From JAAFHZ01 sp031378405 (GTDB lineage Bacteria > Cyanobacteriota > Cyanobacteriia > Cyanobacteriales > Chamaesiphonaceae), in NCBI GenBank assembly GCA_031378405.1, contig JANNEH010000124.1, forward strand, positions 1-64,000: a DNA stretch of 64,000 nt. The letters run 5' to 3'. A program made the translations under genes and the position numbers. The notes beneath the pieces are model-generated. The model was not told the origin of the DNA, made no database searches, and was given only the letters and a program-made list of their open reading frames with translations. Positions 1 through 9,029 of the stretch are shown here, piece after piece; the stretch's first letter is position 1, and every line of letters begins with the position of its first letter.

Positions 1-408
1 AATGCCTCTGGCGGCATATTCCGATCGTTTGTAACGATAGTCGCGTTTCTCTTGTCCGGAGCTTACGACTTCTACAACTAACCAAGGTGGGGGCATTTCC
101 ATCAAGACGATCGATCACTTTGCCCCCACCAATTCCTCGGCACCTTCCTCTGAAAGCACTGCCAAATCAGGCAATCTTACCCCCACCCGAGAACTACTCA
201 CCGCAATTTTTAATCCGATGCGTAGTCGATAGCTGGAAACGCCCAAACCTAGAAATAGCGCAAACAGGAATGAAGCAATACGTTGATTTATATCACTCTC
301 AGCGGGCACAAGAATCAATTCTCCATTTTCGAGTTCATAGCGCTGATTCGTACCGTCATCATAAGCCAAAAAATCTGCCAGCGTCATCTTAGCAATTGTG
401 GCAGTCAT
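1..408 (-). pseudogene. Uma2 family endonuclease, interrupted by in-frame TGA and cut by window edge
   Basis: This is the N-terminal part of an Uma2 (DUF820) PD-(D/E)XK-like nuclease. The N-terminus (MTLADFLAYDDGTNQRYELE...GELI) and the later PDLAVL stretch match the family fold. The frame meets a TGA at complement 115-117. It then continues in the same frame with family-typical sequence (MPPPWLVVEVVSSG, then RDYRYKRSEYAARG) to the window edge. The TGA therefore looks like a nonsense mutation of an arginine- or glycine-type codon. I chose the ATG at 408 because GAGG lies just upstream; a GTG two codons earlier is possible. The gene follows the coiled-coil gene so closely that its ribosome site overlaps that gene's stop. 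Such genes are often multicopy and dispensable in cyanobacteria. Family call is firm; loss of function is inferred. Confidence 0.75.
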
Positions 409-415
409 AAGCACC

Positions 416-823
416 TCAAACGTCTGTTTGCTCTTCTAATCTGGTGATTCTTCCACGGTCGGCCTGATTGTCTCTAATGACGATGCCAACAATTTGTTTT
501 AGATCGGCAATATCGTTTTCTAACCGATCGAGGTTTCTGGATGTGTTGGCAGATAACTTGAGGGCTTCCGCTGCCAGCTCTAAAGAACTCGCTACCGTTT
601 CAGTATTGTAGGAAATGCTTTCCCGCATCATCTCGATATTTCGGGCTTGGCTGTCAGTACTATCTCTTAATGTGGCAAAGCCTTCTAGCATAACTCGCCC
701 TTGGGTTTCTACTGTGGTTCTCAGCTCTCTAATGGCTTCGGCATTGGCGCGGGCTTCGGCTGAGTTGTTGGCGGTCGATGTGGCCAAGCTAGCCACCAAT
801 GTTCTTAGTTCTTCATCAGTCAT
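416..823 (-). CDS. Small coiled-coil protein of unknown function
   Basis: A 135-residue soluble protein rich in A, E, L, N, R and T, with heptad-like spacing through most of its length (AEARANAEAIRELRTTVE, then NLDRLENDIADLKQIVGIV). It is predicted to be an almost continuous coiled coil with no signal peptide, membrane segment or catalytic motif. A GGAGGG ribosome site lies nine bases before the ATG. It sits immediately upstream of the broken Uma2 gene on the same strand, with the stop and the next ribosome site overlapping, so the two were probably co-transcribed. Short coiled-coil proteins of this kind are common in cyanobacteria without assigned function; here the neighbour suggests only an accessory role. 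Confidence 0.7.
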   Translation of the reverse strand: MTDEELRTLVASLATSTANNSAEARANAEAIRELRTTVETQGRVMLEGFATLRDSTDSQARNIEMMRESISYNTETVASSLELAAEALKLSANTSRNLDRLENDIADLKQIVGIVIRDNQADRGRITRLEEQTDV

Positions 824-931
824 AGGATGTTACCCTCCATTTATGTACTTAATTATATGGGAACTTCAACCTGGTCAATAGGAATCCTGGAGAAATCGCC
901 ATTTGCATTGAGAGTTAAAAATACGCCGTAA

Positions 932-2044
932 TCAAATCTTTTTAGTTTGATCGAAACCCAAAGGCAAATAGCCCTGCACCAAAAGATCTTTGCCGATCGA
1001 TCTAAAACTCACCCGCTCCAATTCCAAAGCCCCAGTCATTTGGGTAATCCCTAGATCCCCCACCGGCTGCGGCGCATTTATCCCACCCACAATCTTGGGT
1101 GCCACAAAAGCCAATACCTTTTGCACCGTACCTTCCCTGATCGCTGCCGCCGCCAAAGTGCCACCACATTCCCATAGCACTGATAAACAACCTCGATCGA
1201 ACAACTCCTGCATTACTACCGTCGGACTAGGGCTCTCGGTTACCAAAACTTCTACATTGCAGGCCATCAATTTTTTTTGCAACTCAACATTGGCCTGCTT
1301 ACCAGTCACTACCAACGTCGCTGCTAGTTTCGTATCCCAGAGCTGAGCTGATTCTGGCAAATTAAAACTCGGACTCAATACCACTCGCAAAGGATTGGGT
1401 CGATCAAGATGATGACTAGTCATCAACGGATCATCCCGACGCAGAGTATTACCACCAGTCACAATTGCGTCACAAGTCGATCGCAGATAATGCACATATT
1501 CTCGCGACTCCGGGCTACTCACCCAAGCACTATGACCAGTATCCGTAGCAATCTTTCCATCCAAAGTCATCGCATATTTCAAAATACCAAAAGGTCGCTG
1601 GTGTAACATGCGATGAGTAAAAGCCTCATTTAGCTCCTCACAGGCAGCAGCTTCTATCCCAGTCACCACCTCAACTCCTGCCTGTCGTAGTTTCTCTAAA
1701 CCACTCCCCGCTACCAGCGGATTAGGATCGACCATGCCCACTACTACTCGCCGAATACCCGCCGCAATTACTGCATCACTACAAGGCGGGGTACGCCCAT
1801 AGTGGTTACAGGGTTCTAAACTCACATAAATAGTTGCTCCCTGCGCTAATGCTCCAGCTTGCCGTAAGGCAAACACTTCAGCATGTGGCTGACCAGCGCC
1901 GGGATGAAAGCTCTCTCCAATGATTGAGCCATCCCTAACTACCACTGCACCCACCATCGGGTTGGGCGCAGTGCGACCCTCAGCCCTGCGAGCTAGAGCG
2001 ATACAGCGCTGCATCATCTCTTGGTCTAGGGAAAAGTCGCTCAC
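932..2044 (-). CDS. ribD: Bifunctional riboflavin biosynthesis deaminase/reductase RibD
   Basis: RibD carries out two steps of riboflavin synthesis: deamination of diaminohydroxyphosphoribosylaminopyrimidine, then NADPH-dependent reduction of the ribose side chain. Counting from the GTG at 2044, the zinc deaminase motif is HAE at residues 54-56, PC at 78-79 and a second Cys at 88, preceded by the family hallmark APNPMVGAVVV. The reductase half starts near residue 150 and contains KYAMTLDGKIA. The frame stays open to 2299, but the extra N-terminus would be translated through the tRNA-Cys gene, so it is not real. GTG 2044 gives 370 residues, the usual family length; ATG 2017 is the alternative. 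The protein is cytosolic. No other rib genes are nearby. Confidence 0.93.
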   Translation of the reverse strand: MSDFSLDQEMMQRCIALARRAEGRTAPNPMVGAVVVRDGSIIGESFHPGAGQPHAEVFALRQAGALAQGATIYVSLEPCNHYGRTPPCSDAVIAAGIRRVVVGMVDPNPLVAGSGLEKLRQAGVEVVTGIEAAACEELNEAFTHRMLHQRPFGILKYAMTLDGKIATDTGHSAWVSSPESREYVHYLRSTCDAIVTGGNTLRRDDPLMTSHHLDRPNPLRVVLSPSFNLPESAQLWDTKLAATLVVTGKQANVELQKKLMACNVEVLVTESPSPTVVMQELFDRGCLSVLWECGGTLAAAAIREGTVQKVLAFVAPKIVGGINAPQPVGDLGITQMTGALELERVSFRSIGKDLLVQGYLPLGFDQTKKI

Positions 2045-2074
2045 GGAAATATCCCAAATTGGGTTTGAAAATAA

Positions 2075-2145
<71 letters not shown>

Positions 2146-2273
2146 GCCGAGGACTCAGTATAACAAGTTTTAGCCAATTTGACCAAATATTTGCACCAAA
2201 TTTTGGCTTGATCATTTTGTGCTGGAGACAATAGAGGCTAAAATTCGATCGAACCTCCAGTGCCCTGCCGATT

Positions 2274-2672
2274 ATGACCAGAGAAATTATCACCACCAAT
2301 CAAGCCCCAGCCCCCGTAGGGCCTTACAACCAAGCGATCGCTGCCAGCGGCAAAATGCTGTTTGTCTCGGGGCAGATTTCGATCGATCCCAGCAGCAATC
2401 AGTTAGTCCACACTGGCGATGTGGTGCAGCAGACCGAGCTGGTGATGGCCAACCTCGCTGCTATTTTAAAACAGGCCGGAGCCTCTTGGCCGGATGTGGT
2501 CAAAACCGGGGTGTTTCTGAAAGATATGAACGATTTTGCAGCCATGAATGAGGTCTATAGCAAATACTTTGATGCTGCTACCGCCCCCGCCCGCGCCTGC
2601 GTAGAAGTAGCCCGACTGCCCAAAGATGTCTTGGTAGAAATCGACTGTATTGCTGTGATTCCTGATGCCTGA
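2274..2672 (+). CDS. ridA: RidA family enamine/imine deaminase
   Basis: A 132-residue RidA (YjgF/YER057c/UK114) protein. Family members form trimers and hydrolyse reactive enamine/imine intermediates made by PLP-dependent dehydratases, protecting other PLP enzymes. Typical segments are APVGPYNQAI near the N-terminus, LFVSGQISIDP, and the active-site stretch PARACVEVARLPKDVLVEID with the substrate-carboxylate-binding arginine at about residue 107. Length is exactly that of the family. The gene diverges from the tRNA-Cys/ribD block, and its 3' end overlaps the start of the glycosyltransferase gene by 8 bp, so those two are probably translationally coupled. Confidence 0.92.
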   Translation: MTREIITTNQAPAPVGPYNQAIAASGKMLFVSGQISIDPSSNQLVHTGDVVQQTELVMANLAAILKQAGASWPDVVKTGVFLKDMNDFAAMNEVYSKYFDAATAPARACVEVARLPKDVLVEIDCIAVIPDA

Positions 2673-3612
2673 GTATTCTCTAGTCATTCCGGTCTATAAC
2701 GAAACCGCCAATATCCCAGAGCTATATCGGCGGTTGAGTGCGGTGATGGATCAGTTGCCAGCACCGGGGGAAATTATTTTTGTGAATGATGGCAGCAGCG
2801 ATCGCACTCTAGAGGCTCTACGCGACTTATATCTGCAAGATCAGCGGGTGGGCTATGTGAGCCTAGCCCGCAATTTTGGTCACCAAATTGCGGTTACTGC
2901 CGGATTACAACACAGCCAAGGACGCGCAGTGATGGTGCTGGATGCCGACTTGCAAGATCCGCCAGAGCTAATTCCCGAAATGTTGAAACTCTGGCAAGAT
3001 GGTTATCAGGTTATTTATGCCCAGCGGACTCGTCGTCACCGAGAGACTTGGTTCAAAAAAGTTAGTGCCTATCTTTTTTATCGTTTACTACAGCTTTTGG
3101 CCGATGTCGATATTCCCACTGATACCGGGGACTTTTGTTTGATGGATCGGCAGGTGGTAGATTTATTAAATGCGATGCCAGAACGCAATCGCTATTTGCG
3201 TGGGCTGCGATCTTGGGTGGGTTTTCGTCAGACAGCTTTGTTGTTCGATCGAGAGCCGCGTTTTGCTGGAGATGTAAAGTACACCTTCACCAAGTCTTTG
3301 ACCTTAGCACTGAATGGGTTAGCTTCTTTTTCCCAGGTGCCGCTGCGGTTATCGATTTATTTAGGGCTGTTTTCAGCATTTTTATCGATCATCATGGCCG
3401 GTTTGGTGCTCTATTGGCGCTTGGTGACTCCTCGATCGCCTTTGAATGGCACAGCGACAATTGCGATCGCGATTTTTTTCTTGGGGGCTGTGCAGTTATT
3501 TAGCATTGGTATTTTAGGTGAATATATCGGGCGAATTTATGAGGAAGTAAAAGGTCGCCCACTATATACGGTGGCGGAGGTACGCAGGCATGACGACGAC
3601 TTAAAGATATAG
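2665..3612 (+). CDS. GT2 family membrane glycosyltransferase (GtrB/DPM1-like)
   Basis: A 315-residue family 2 glycosyltransferase of the polyprenyl-phosphate sugar synthase type. The N-terminal GT-A domain shows SLVIPVYNE, NDGSSD (residues 41-46) and the metal/nucleotide motif DADLQDPPE (93-101). After about residue 225 there are two hydrophobic segments ending in GEYIGRIYEEVKGRP, the arrangement seen in GtrB and similar enzymes that load a sugar from UDP- or GDP-donor onto a lipid carrier at the inner face of the cytoplasmic membrane. The exact sugar and lipid cannot be told from sequence. It overlaps ridA by 8 bp and is convergent with the APC permease 10 bp downstream. Confidence 0.88.
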   Translation: MPEYSLVIPVYNETANIPELYRRLSAVMDQLPAPGEIIFVNDGSSDRTLEALRDLYLQDQRVGYVSLARNFGHQIAVTAGLQHSQGRAVMVLDADLQDPPELIPEMLKLWQDGYQVIYAQRTRRHRETWFKKVSAYLFYRLLQLLADVDIPTDTGDFCLMDRQVVDLLNAMPERNRYLRGLRSWVGFRQTALLFDREPRFAGDVKYTFTKSLTLALNGLASFSQVPLRLSIYLGLFSAFLSIIMAGLVLYWRLVTPRSPLNGTATIAIAIFFLGAVQLFSIGILGEYIGRIYEEVKGRPLYTVAEVRRHDDDLKI

Positions 3613-3622
3613 CAATTTCTGT

Positions 3623-5587
3623 TTAACCACCTACGTGAATACCCGGTCTTCTTTCTGAATCTGGCTCTGCCCGCCGAATTACTTCGCGAGTTACTACAGC
3701 AGTATCACCTTCACCAAATAGCAAGAACCGCATTAAATATTGAATGGGATTACCTTCCACCCAACCAAAGTAAGCATGGGGATATTTATTGTTATCAGAC
3801 TGATCGCGGATATTTAGCAAGATTGCGGCGATTGTGTTAGGTACTGCTGCTCCCTTGGCGCGCAGAATGCGATAGTTGCCCACTTGGACACCCTCCACCG
3901 TGATATTTTCGACAAATTGCGAGGCATCAGAAACCTTGATTTCCAAAAAGAGTATGGGGTCAGAAGCGGGTATGTGGTTATCTTCCCGGACTTCTTTTTC
4001 TTTTTCGTAATACTCTGCTTCGTCGCCAGTATTCCGGCGGTTGGCAATAATCCGAATTGTTCGATCCCGCTCTTCATGAATAAAATGTAGTGCCGCTTCA
4101 TCCATATCGATTTTTTCTACCCGCAGCTCCGTTGATCGCAGTACTCGGGAAACTAATGAAGTGATTACCACTGCACCAATAAACATCCCGGCAATTTTGA
4201 CCCCATCAGGCCGCTCGATTACATTAACAACTGTGGTGTAGAAAAATACCAAAGTAATTAGGCCAAACATCAATACCTTGGGCATCGATCGAGTGCGACT
4301 ATTCCACACCGATAGCGTCACCGCATAAGCTGCCGAACTCATAAGTACCAATACGCCCGTTGCATAGGCACCGCCTTGAGCATCTACATCGGCATTGAAA
4401 ATAATCGTCACAATAAAGGCAACGGTCGTAAAAACCAATACCAGCGGACGGCTAGCCCGTGCCCAAGCCGGAGCCATGCCATAGCGCGGTAGATAGCGGG
4501 GCACAATGTTTAACAATCCGGCCATCGCCGAAGCCCCCGCAAACCACAGAATCGCGATGGTACTTAGGTCATATACTGTCCCATAAGCATCTCCCAAATA
4601 GTTCTGACTCAAATAAGCCAATGCTCGCCCATAGGCTTTTCCACCTTTGGCAAATTCGGCTGCTGGAATGAGCAAAGTAGTAACCAAGCTACTCGTCATC
4701 AGGAAAAAGCTCATGATCACAGCAGCGATCGTCAGTAGCTTGTAGGTGTTTTTGATTCTGCCGATCGGGTTATCTTCGGTTTCATTATGGTAACCCTGTA
4801 CCAAAGGCATTACTGCCACCCCGGTCTCGAATCCAGATAAGCCTAATGCCAATTTAGGAAACAGCAGTGCCGATATGCCAATAACGCCAAAAATATCTCG
4901 GGGCAGATTGTTTTCACCCATAAATAACTTGGCCTGCCACTGTCCCCAAGCCTCGGGATGTTGCAGTAAATGATAAAAACCAGTACCAATGGTGATTAAA
5001 TTTAAGCCTAAATAAACAAATACCAAAACCACTGCAATGCCGATCGCTTCTTTAAAACCCTTAAGAAAGACACCTGCCAACAGCGAAATTAATAGCAAGG
5101 TGATCAACAGCGCTAAAAACTTCGGATCTAGGTGTTGCTCCTTAATAATGTGGTGAACATAAGAGTTTTCAACGACGTGGGCAGCAGCATCAGCCGCCGA
5201 CAAAGTGATGGTAATAATAAAATCGGTGGCCACAAACCCCAACAAACACAGCACAAATAGTTTGCCCTGCCACCAAGAGAGTAGCTGTGCCAAAATTGAA
5301 ATCGAACCTTCCCCATGGGGGCTAAGTGTTGCCACCCGTCGATAAATGGGCAACGCCCCAAACAGAGTTAGCAAGATTAAGATGAAGGTAGCGATCGGGG
5401 ACAGTGCGCCAGCAGCCAATGCTGCAATTCCAGGCTGATACCCTAGAGTGGAAAAATAATCTACCCCCGTCAAGCACATCACCTGCCACCAAGTATGGGT
5501 CTGATGATTTTGTGGCTCCGCGTTAGTTGGACGTTCTTCATTGACTAACCAGCGGCCTATTTGCTTGGAAATTGCAGTAAAAGGCAT
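3623..5587 (-). CDS. APC superfamily amino-acid-type permease
   Basis: A 654-residue polytopic membrane protein of the amino acid-polyamine-organocation superfamily. The first transmembrane helix carries TGVDYFSTLGYQPG, with the unwound glycine-containing segment typical of APC substrate sites. About 12 hydrophobic helices follow to residue ~500. The last ~150 residues form a charged cytosolic tail (HFIHEERDRTIRIIANRR onward) that is unusually long for a simple amino-acid permease. I start at MPFTAISKQIG; the frame is open 28 codons further but that extension is polar and unlike the family. The substrate is not determinable; ion-coupled amino-acid uptake is the default family assignment. Confidence 0.8.
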   Translation of the reverse strand: MPFTAISKQIGRWLVNEERPTNAEPQNHQTHTWWQVMCLTGVDYFSTLGYQPGIAALAAGALSPIATFILILLTLFGALPIYRRVATLSPHGEGSISILAQLLSWWQGKLFVLCLLGFVATDFIITITLSAADAAAHVVENSYVHHIIKEQHLDPKFLALLITLLLISLLAGVFLKGFKEAIGIAVVLVFVYLGLNLITIGTGFYHLLQHPEAWGQWQAKLFMGENNLPRDIFGVIGISALLFPKLALGLSGFETGVAVMPLVQGYHNETEDNPIGRIKNTYKLLTIAAVIMSFFLMTSSLVTTLLIPAAEFAKGGKAYGRALAYLSQNYLGDAYGTVYDLSTIAILWFAGASAMAGLLNIVPRYLPRYGMAPAWARASRPLVLVFTTVAFIVTIIFNADVDAQGGAYATGVLVLMSSAAYAVTLSVWNSRTRSMPKVLMFGLITLVFFYTTVVNVIERPDGVKIAGMFIGAVVITSLVSRVLRSTELRVEKIDMDEAALHFIHEERDRTIRIIANRRNTGDEAEYYEKEKEVREDNHIPASDPILFLEIKVSDASQFVENITVEGVQVGNYRILRAKGAAVPNTIAAILLNIRDQSDNNKYPHAYFGWVEGNPIQYLMRFLLFGEGDTAVVTREVIRRAEPDSERRPGIHVGG

Positions 5588-5778
5588 ATTGAATTTTCTG
5601 TTAGAATTGGCATTCTCACCGGACAATGGCACCCAGTAAGGGCTGTACGCTGGAATATAAATTTTTGTCAACTCGCAGTATAGCCTGATCAGATCGCCAT
5701 TGCAGCAGTTGATCGCATGAAGTCGGCAAATTTCCTCGATAAATTTTTGCTAATCGAAGATTCACACCGGCCAAATAC

Positions 5779-7329
5779 TCAGTGATAGTCACCCCCAGAA
5801 CCGAATTGCCATGCATTGCGCCGACAAGCCCAGCGGTATTGCTGCTGAATACTGCTGTTTTGGCCAGGAATCCACTGGCCAAGCTGGTTAAGTAAACTGT
5901 AACCGCCTAAGTTAGCAAAATGTCCAGCCCAATCGATGAGCGTACCCAGGCCAACTTGCTGCACGATCTTGGCTACCAAAATTGGATCGGCTACCATCAT
6001 TGCCAACATAGTCTGAGATAGTGCCGGGAACTGCACAATATCCTGTAAAAATGGTCGCAACACCGGATCACCTAGCTTCTGCATCGCGGTAAAGGTAGTG
6101 GAAAGTAGTTGATTAATCCTGTCAGCTTCCACCTGTTGACCCACACCTACACTCATGGATTTTTGAAACAACCAAGTCACTGATAAATTTGGTTGGTAGG
6201 GCTGAAGCGATCGCAGATCTACTGCTGTCAAAAAGTCCTGAGTCAAGCATTCTTGAATTCCCTCAGTCAGCCGCACCAAATGACGCATCATTGCCCCAAA
6301 GCCCCCAAAACTCAAGGGTGACTGCATCCCACTGCTATCTCCCACCTGGAGCACCCTAGACCAGGGAGTTTGCAAGGGCGATTTTTGGTAGGCCGGGAAA
6401 AAGCCCATCAGTATTCGCTGAAACTTCACTTCGGCTAAATCAACTTCTTGATACTGGGGTAACCGAGAGAGGTAGTCTTCTAACAATTCACTGAAACTCG
6501 GACGCTGGGGATCAGCATCTGCGTAGGTGAACATATAGGTAGTGCGACCATCACGGGCCGGAAAAGCTTCCCAGAAATATTGGCACTGGTTCTGAATTGG
6601 GGCAAAGGTATAGATCAAGTCGCCATAATCTTTTGGGGGTAATCCTTGGGCGCAGCTCCCCACCACCATACAGACCCCTTCGGGTTTGAGATCGCCTTGG
6701 GTGATTGATCGAGCCTGTTGAGCGATCGGTGAAAAGTGACCCATCACATCCAGTAGTAACCTGGCCTTCACCGTTACCTGGTTAGTTCCTTCCAGGACTA
6801 CTCCGTCGGGATGGACTGCGGCTCGATCGAAGCCAATCTGTTCCAATAATTTGCCCCCAGCAACCAAGAATTTTTCCTTCAAAGTAGCCAATAAAAATAC
6901 CGGGTCAACCCCAATATTCAAAATATCTTTGACCCACAGCTCAATGCCCCCATGAAAGCCAACGCGGGCGGGGTTATAAGCGGTAGCGATCGCCTGCTCT
7001 AATTCCTCTGAACTCAACAAATCCAATTCTAGTAAAGCATCTAGCTCTTTTCGCGAAATATTCCACTCTTGAGCACGACCTTGCAGTTGGCCTTGTTCCA
7101 ATAACACCACTCGCCAGCCCCGTAGTTGCAAAGCACAACCAATAAAAATTCCCAAGGTGCCGCCGCAGATCACCACATCGCAATCTAAGTCACCCAACTT
7201 GCTGTCTTCGGTTTGGATGCGCTGAGAGACTGGCTGAGACAAGTTGCGGTACTCTTGCCAAAATCGATCGATCCTTTGCAGTTGACCAGGCAGTTCAGCA
7301 GGTAGTTTAGCGGTAGCAATTAAAGACAT
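5779..7329 (-). CDS. cruP: CruP, lycopene-cyclase-like FAD protein
   Basis: A 516-residue flavoprotein matching the CruP family of cyanobacteria and plant plastids. A Rossmann dinucleotide-binding motif (CGGTLG, residues 55-60) is followed by an acidic LLEQ strand end. Then come the family blocks QEWNISRKEL (from 87), FWEAFPARDGRTTYMFTY, SPLSFGGFGAMMRHL and LGDPVLRPFLQDIVQF. CruP is a paralogue of the lycopene cyclase CruA. In plants it is linked to oxidative-stress responses and control of beta-carotene epoxidation rather than bulk cyclisation. The ATG at 7329 lies 87 bp downstream of bvdR on the same strand, so both may share a transcript. Assignment rests on conserved blocks recalled from the Arabidopsis homologue. 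Confidence 0.87.
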   Translation of the reverse strand: MSLIATAKLPAELPGQLQRIDRFWQEYRNLSQPVSQRIQTEDSKLGDLDCDVVICGGTLGIFIGCALQLRGWRVVLLEQGQLQGRAQEWNISRKELDALLELDLLSSEELEQAIATAYNPARVGFHGGIELWVKDILNIGVDPVFLLATLKEKFLVAGGKLLEQIGFDRAAVHPDGVVLEGTNQVTVKARLLLDVMGHFSPIAQQARSITQGDLKPEGVCMVVGSCAQGLPPKDYGDLIYTFAPIQNQCQYFWEAFPARDGRTTYMFTYADADPQRPSFSELLEDYLSRLPQYQEVDLAEVKFQRILMGFFPAYQKSPLQTPWSRVLQVGDSSGMQSPLSFGGFGAMMRHLVRLTEGIQECLTQDFLTAVDLRSLQPYQPNLSVTWLFQKSMSVGVGQQVEADRINQLLSTTFTAMQKLGDPVLRPFLQDIVQFPALSQTMLAMMVADPILVAKIVQQVGLGTLIDWAGHFANLGGYSLLNQLGQWIPGQNSSIQQQYRWACRRNAWQFGSGGDYH

Positions 7330-7416
7330 GAAAACAAGGAGAAGGTTTTATCATTTTGACAGGTCACCTTCTCAAATGCACAAAAATGGCATCACTGTTA
7401 GAACCAGCGCTAAACC

Positions 7417-8421
7417 CTAGTTGGATTCAGGCAACATTACAACCGCACCATTAAAGGCAGCTAGACGACAAGCATCAGCTACCCATAAGCTATCCACACT
7501 CGCTCCGGGCTTAACATAGTTGGCTTGGTTATCAAAAAAGTGAGCCAGAGCATAATTCAGATCTTGGACAAACATTCCCCTGCGCGCACCTAGCTCGATC
7601 GAGGTCTGTTCTTTGCCCACAATTAAAGTGCCTTGGTCACCATCAAAAACCATTGCTCCCAAATCTCCTTGCACTTCAAAGCGCCGGGAAGCAGCCCAGA
7701 TTTGTTGGCCTTTGCCATAGGCTATTTCCGCAAACAGGCCGTTCGCAAATTTGAGCTGAGCCGTGCAAAGCAAAGTATGGAAATAGTCTTGGTCATCTAA
7801 GCCCCAATATTTTTCTTGGCAGCTTACTCGATCGACTTTACCAAATAAATCAGTAAACCGATGTAGCCGCGAAAGGGCAGCGGTTAAAGGAAAGCCAAAC
7901 TGTTGCTGTTGATAACTCCATTTGCGTGGGACCGGATTTTGGGGAGTTAGGGTGCTGTAGCGGGCATAGTAAGGTTTGCCAATTTTAGGTAGCCATTCGG
8001 TCATGGTTTGGTGGAGTGAACCCAATAGCTCAATATGCTCCACATGCAGAAACAACTGTCGATCGGCAGCTAAGATCAAAATTTCTTCGGCTTCTTGAGG
8101 TTCTAGTGCCAACGGGTATTCCACAATTACATGGCGCAGGGCTTCGATCGCGGCTTTGGCGATCGGGCCGTGCAGGTCGTTGGTAGAGCAAATAATTACC
8201 ATGTCTATATCGGGCATGGCGACGAGTTCTTGCCAACTGGGTACTGCTTTGCAGTTGAATTCACTGGCAAATGCTTGGGCGCGTTCTGGGTCGGCGCTGG
8301 CGATCGCGACTAATTCGGTGCGACTATCATCGACGATTGATTGGGCGCGAATTTTGGCGGCAAAGCCGGTGCCAACAATGCCAACCCGCAGGGGCTGACG
8401 GACATATCTATAAAGACTCAA
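7417..8421 (-). CDS. bvdR: Biliverdin reductase BvdR (Gfo/Idh/MocA family)
   Basis: A 334-residue Gfo/Idh/MocA oxidoreductase. The N-terminal Rossmann domain has GIVGTGFAAKIRAQS, and EYPLA replaces the usual EKP of the family. The blocks LLHVEHIELLG, YARYSTL, QFGFPLTAALSR and RFTDLFG closely match cyanobacterial biliverdin reductase, which reduces biliverdin IX-alpha to bilirubin with NAD(P)H and is needed for normal phycobilisome assembly in Synechocystis. The only plausible start is TTG at 8421; no in-frame ATG or GTG precedes the nucleotide-binding motif. It lies upstream of cruP on the same strand. A generic sugar or inositol dehydrogenase is the alternative, but the internal motif match argues against it. 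Confidence 0.85.
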   Translation of the reverse strand: MSLYRYVRQPLRVGIVGTGFAAKIRAQSIVDDSRTELVAIASADPERAQAFASEFNCKAVPSWQELVAMPDIDMVIICSTNDLHGPIAKAAIEALRHVIVEYPLALEPQEAEEILILAADRQLFLHVEHIELLGSLHQTMTEWLPKIGKPYYARYSTLTPQNPVPRKWSYQQQQFGFPLTAALSRLHRFTDLFGKVDRVSCQEKYWGLDDQDYFHTLLCTAQLKFANGLFAEIAYGKGQQIWAASRRFEVQGDLGAMVFDGDQGTLIVGKEQTSIELGARRGMFVQDLNYALAHFFDNQANYVKPGASVDSLWVADACRLAAFNGAVVMLPESN

Positions 8422-8565
8422 AATATCTAGACCTAGCTGAAATCTGTGCCCTCATTATCGGTCAAATCGATCGCCAGAAGAATCTGCTTTTTTGGTTTCT
8501 TGTGGCTAGTTTGCTTTGGGGGATAAGGTAAACTGGTCGAAGTAAGGTTAGTGAGGCTAATTTGT

Positions 8566-9015
8566 ATGACAATTTCGCCACTGGTTAAGAATTCTCATTC
8601 TGTTACTGTCCTAGACTTGAAGAGCGGCAAACGGAATCCTGTGATCGGGGATTTTGATTTTCCAGAGGGGTTGCCTACGGCAGATGAGTTACCTTGTTCG
8701 GATGCTAAGTTTCAGCTTTACAAGTTGATTGAGGGTGAGTATGTGTTACAGAGTGCCGGTCAGAAGCCTTATTGGATGCCAGAAATTGGTTTGGCAATCG
8801 GTGCAGAGAAGCGAGCTTATGGTGCTATGGAGCGGGAATGGCTTTATTGGTATGACGAAAATGAGGCGAGGTATCCTACTCCGACGGAAAGAGCTGAGGC
8901 TGTATCTCAACAGTTTCAAAATGAAGCGGCTGCAAGGATTGCTGTTGGACAAGAAAATAATGTTTTGCGAGAAAAGTTGAGGGAGTTGGGGATAGATCCA
9001 GATTCGATTTCCTGA
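8566..9015 (+). CDS. Uma2-type C-terminal domain protein lacking the nuclease domain
   Basis: A 149-residue protein. The segment YWMPEIGLAIG, followed by EREWLYWYDENEARYPTP and a charged helical tail ending in KLRELGIDP, is what one finds in the C-terminal third of many cyanobacterial Uma2 (DUF820) proteins. The preceding PD-(D/E)XK nuclease domain is absent. The gene is either a 5'-deleted remnant that kept an open frame or an independent accessory version. I chose the ATG at 8566 because it follows GTGAGG at a suitable distance; an earlier GTG-type extension adds five residues. It is convergent with the protease gene, 14 bp away. No transposon is visible beside it. Function unknown. Confidence 0.55.
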   Translation: MTISPLVKNSHSVTVLDLKSGKRNPVIGDFDFPEGLPTADELPCSDAKFQLYKLIEGEYVLQSAGQKPYWMPEIGLAIGAEKRAYGAMEREWLYWYDENEARYPTPTERAEAVSQQFQNEAAARIAVGQENNVLREKLRELGIDPDSIS

Positions 9016-9029
9016 GCAGATCTGGAAAT

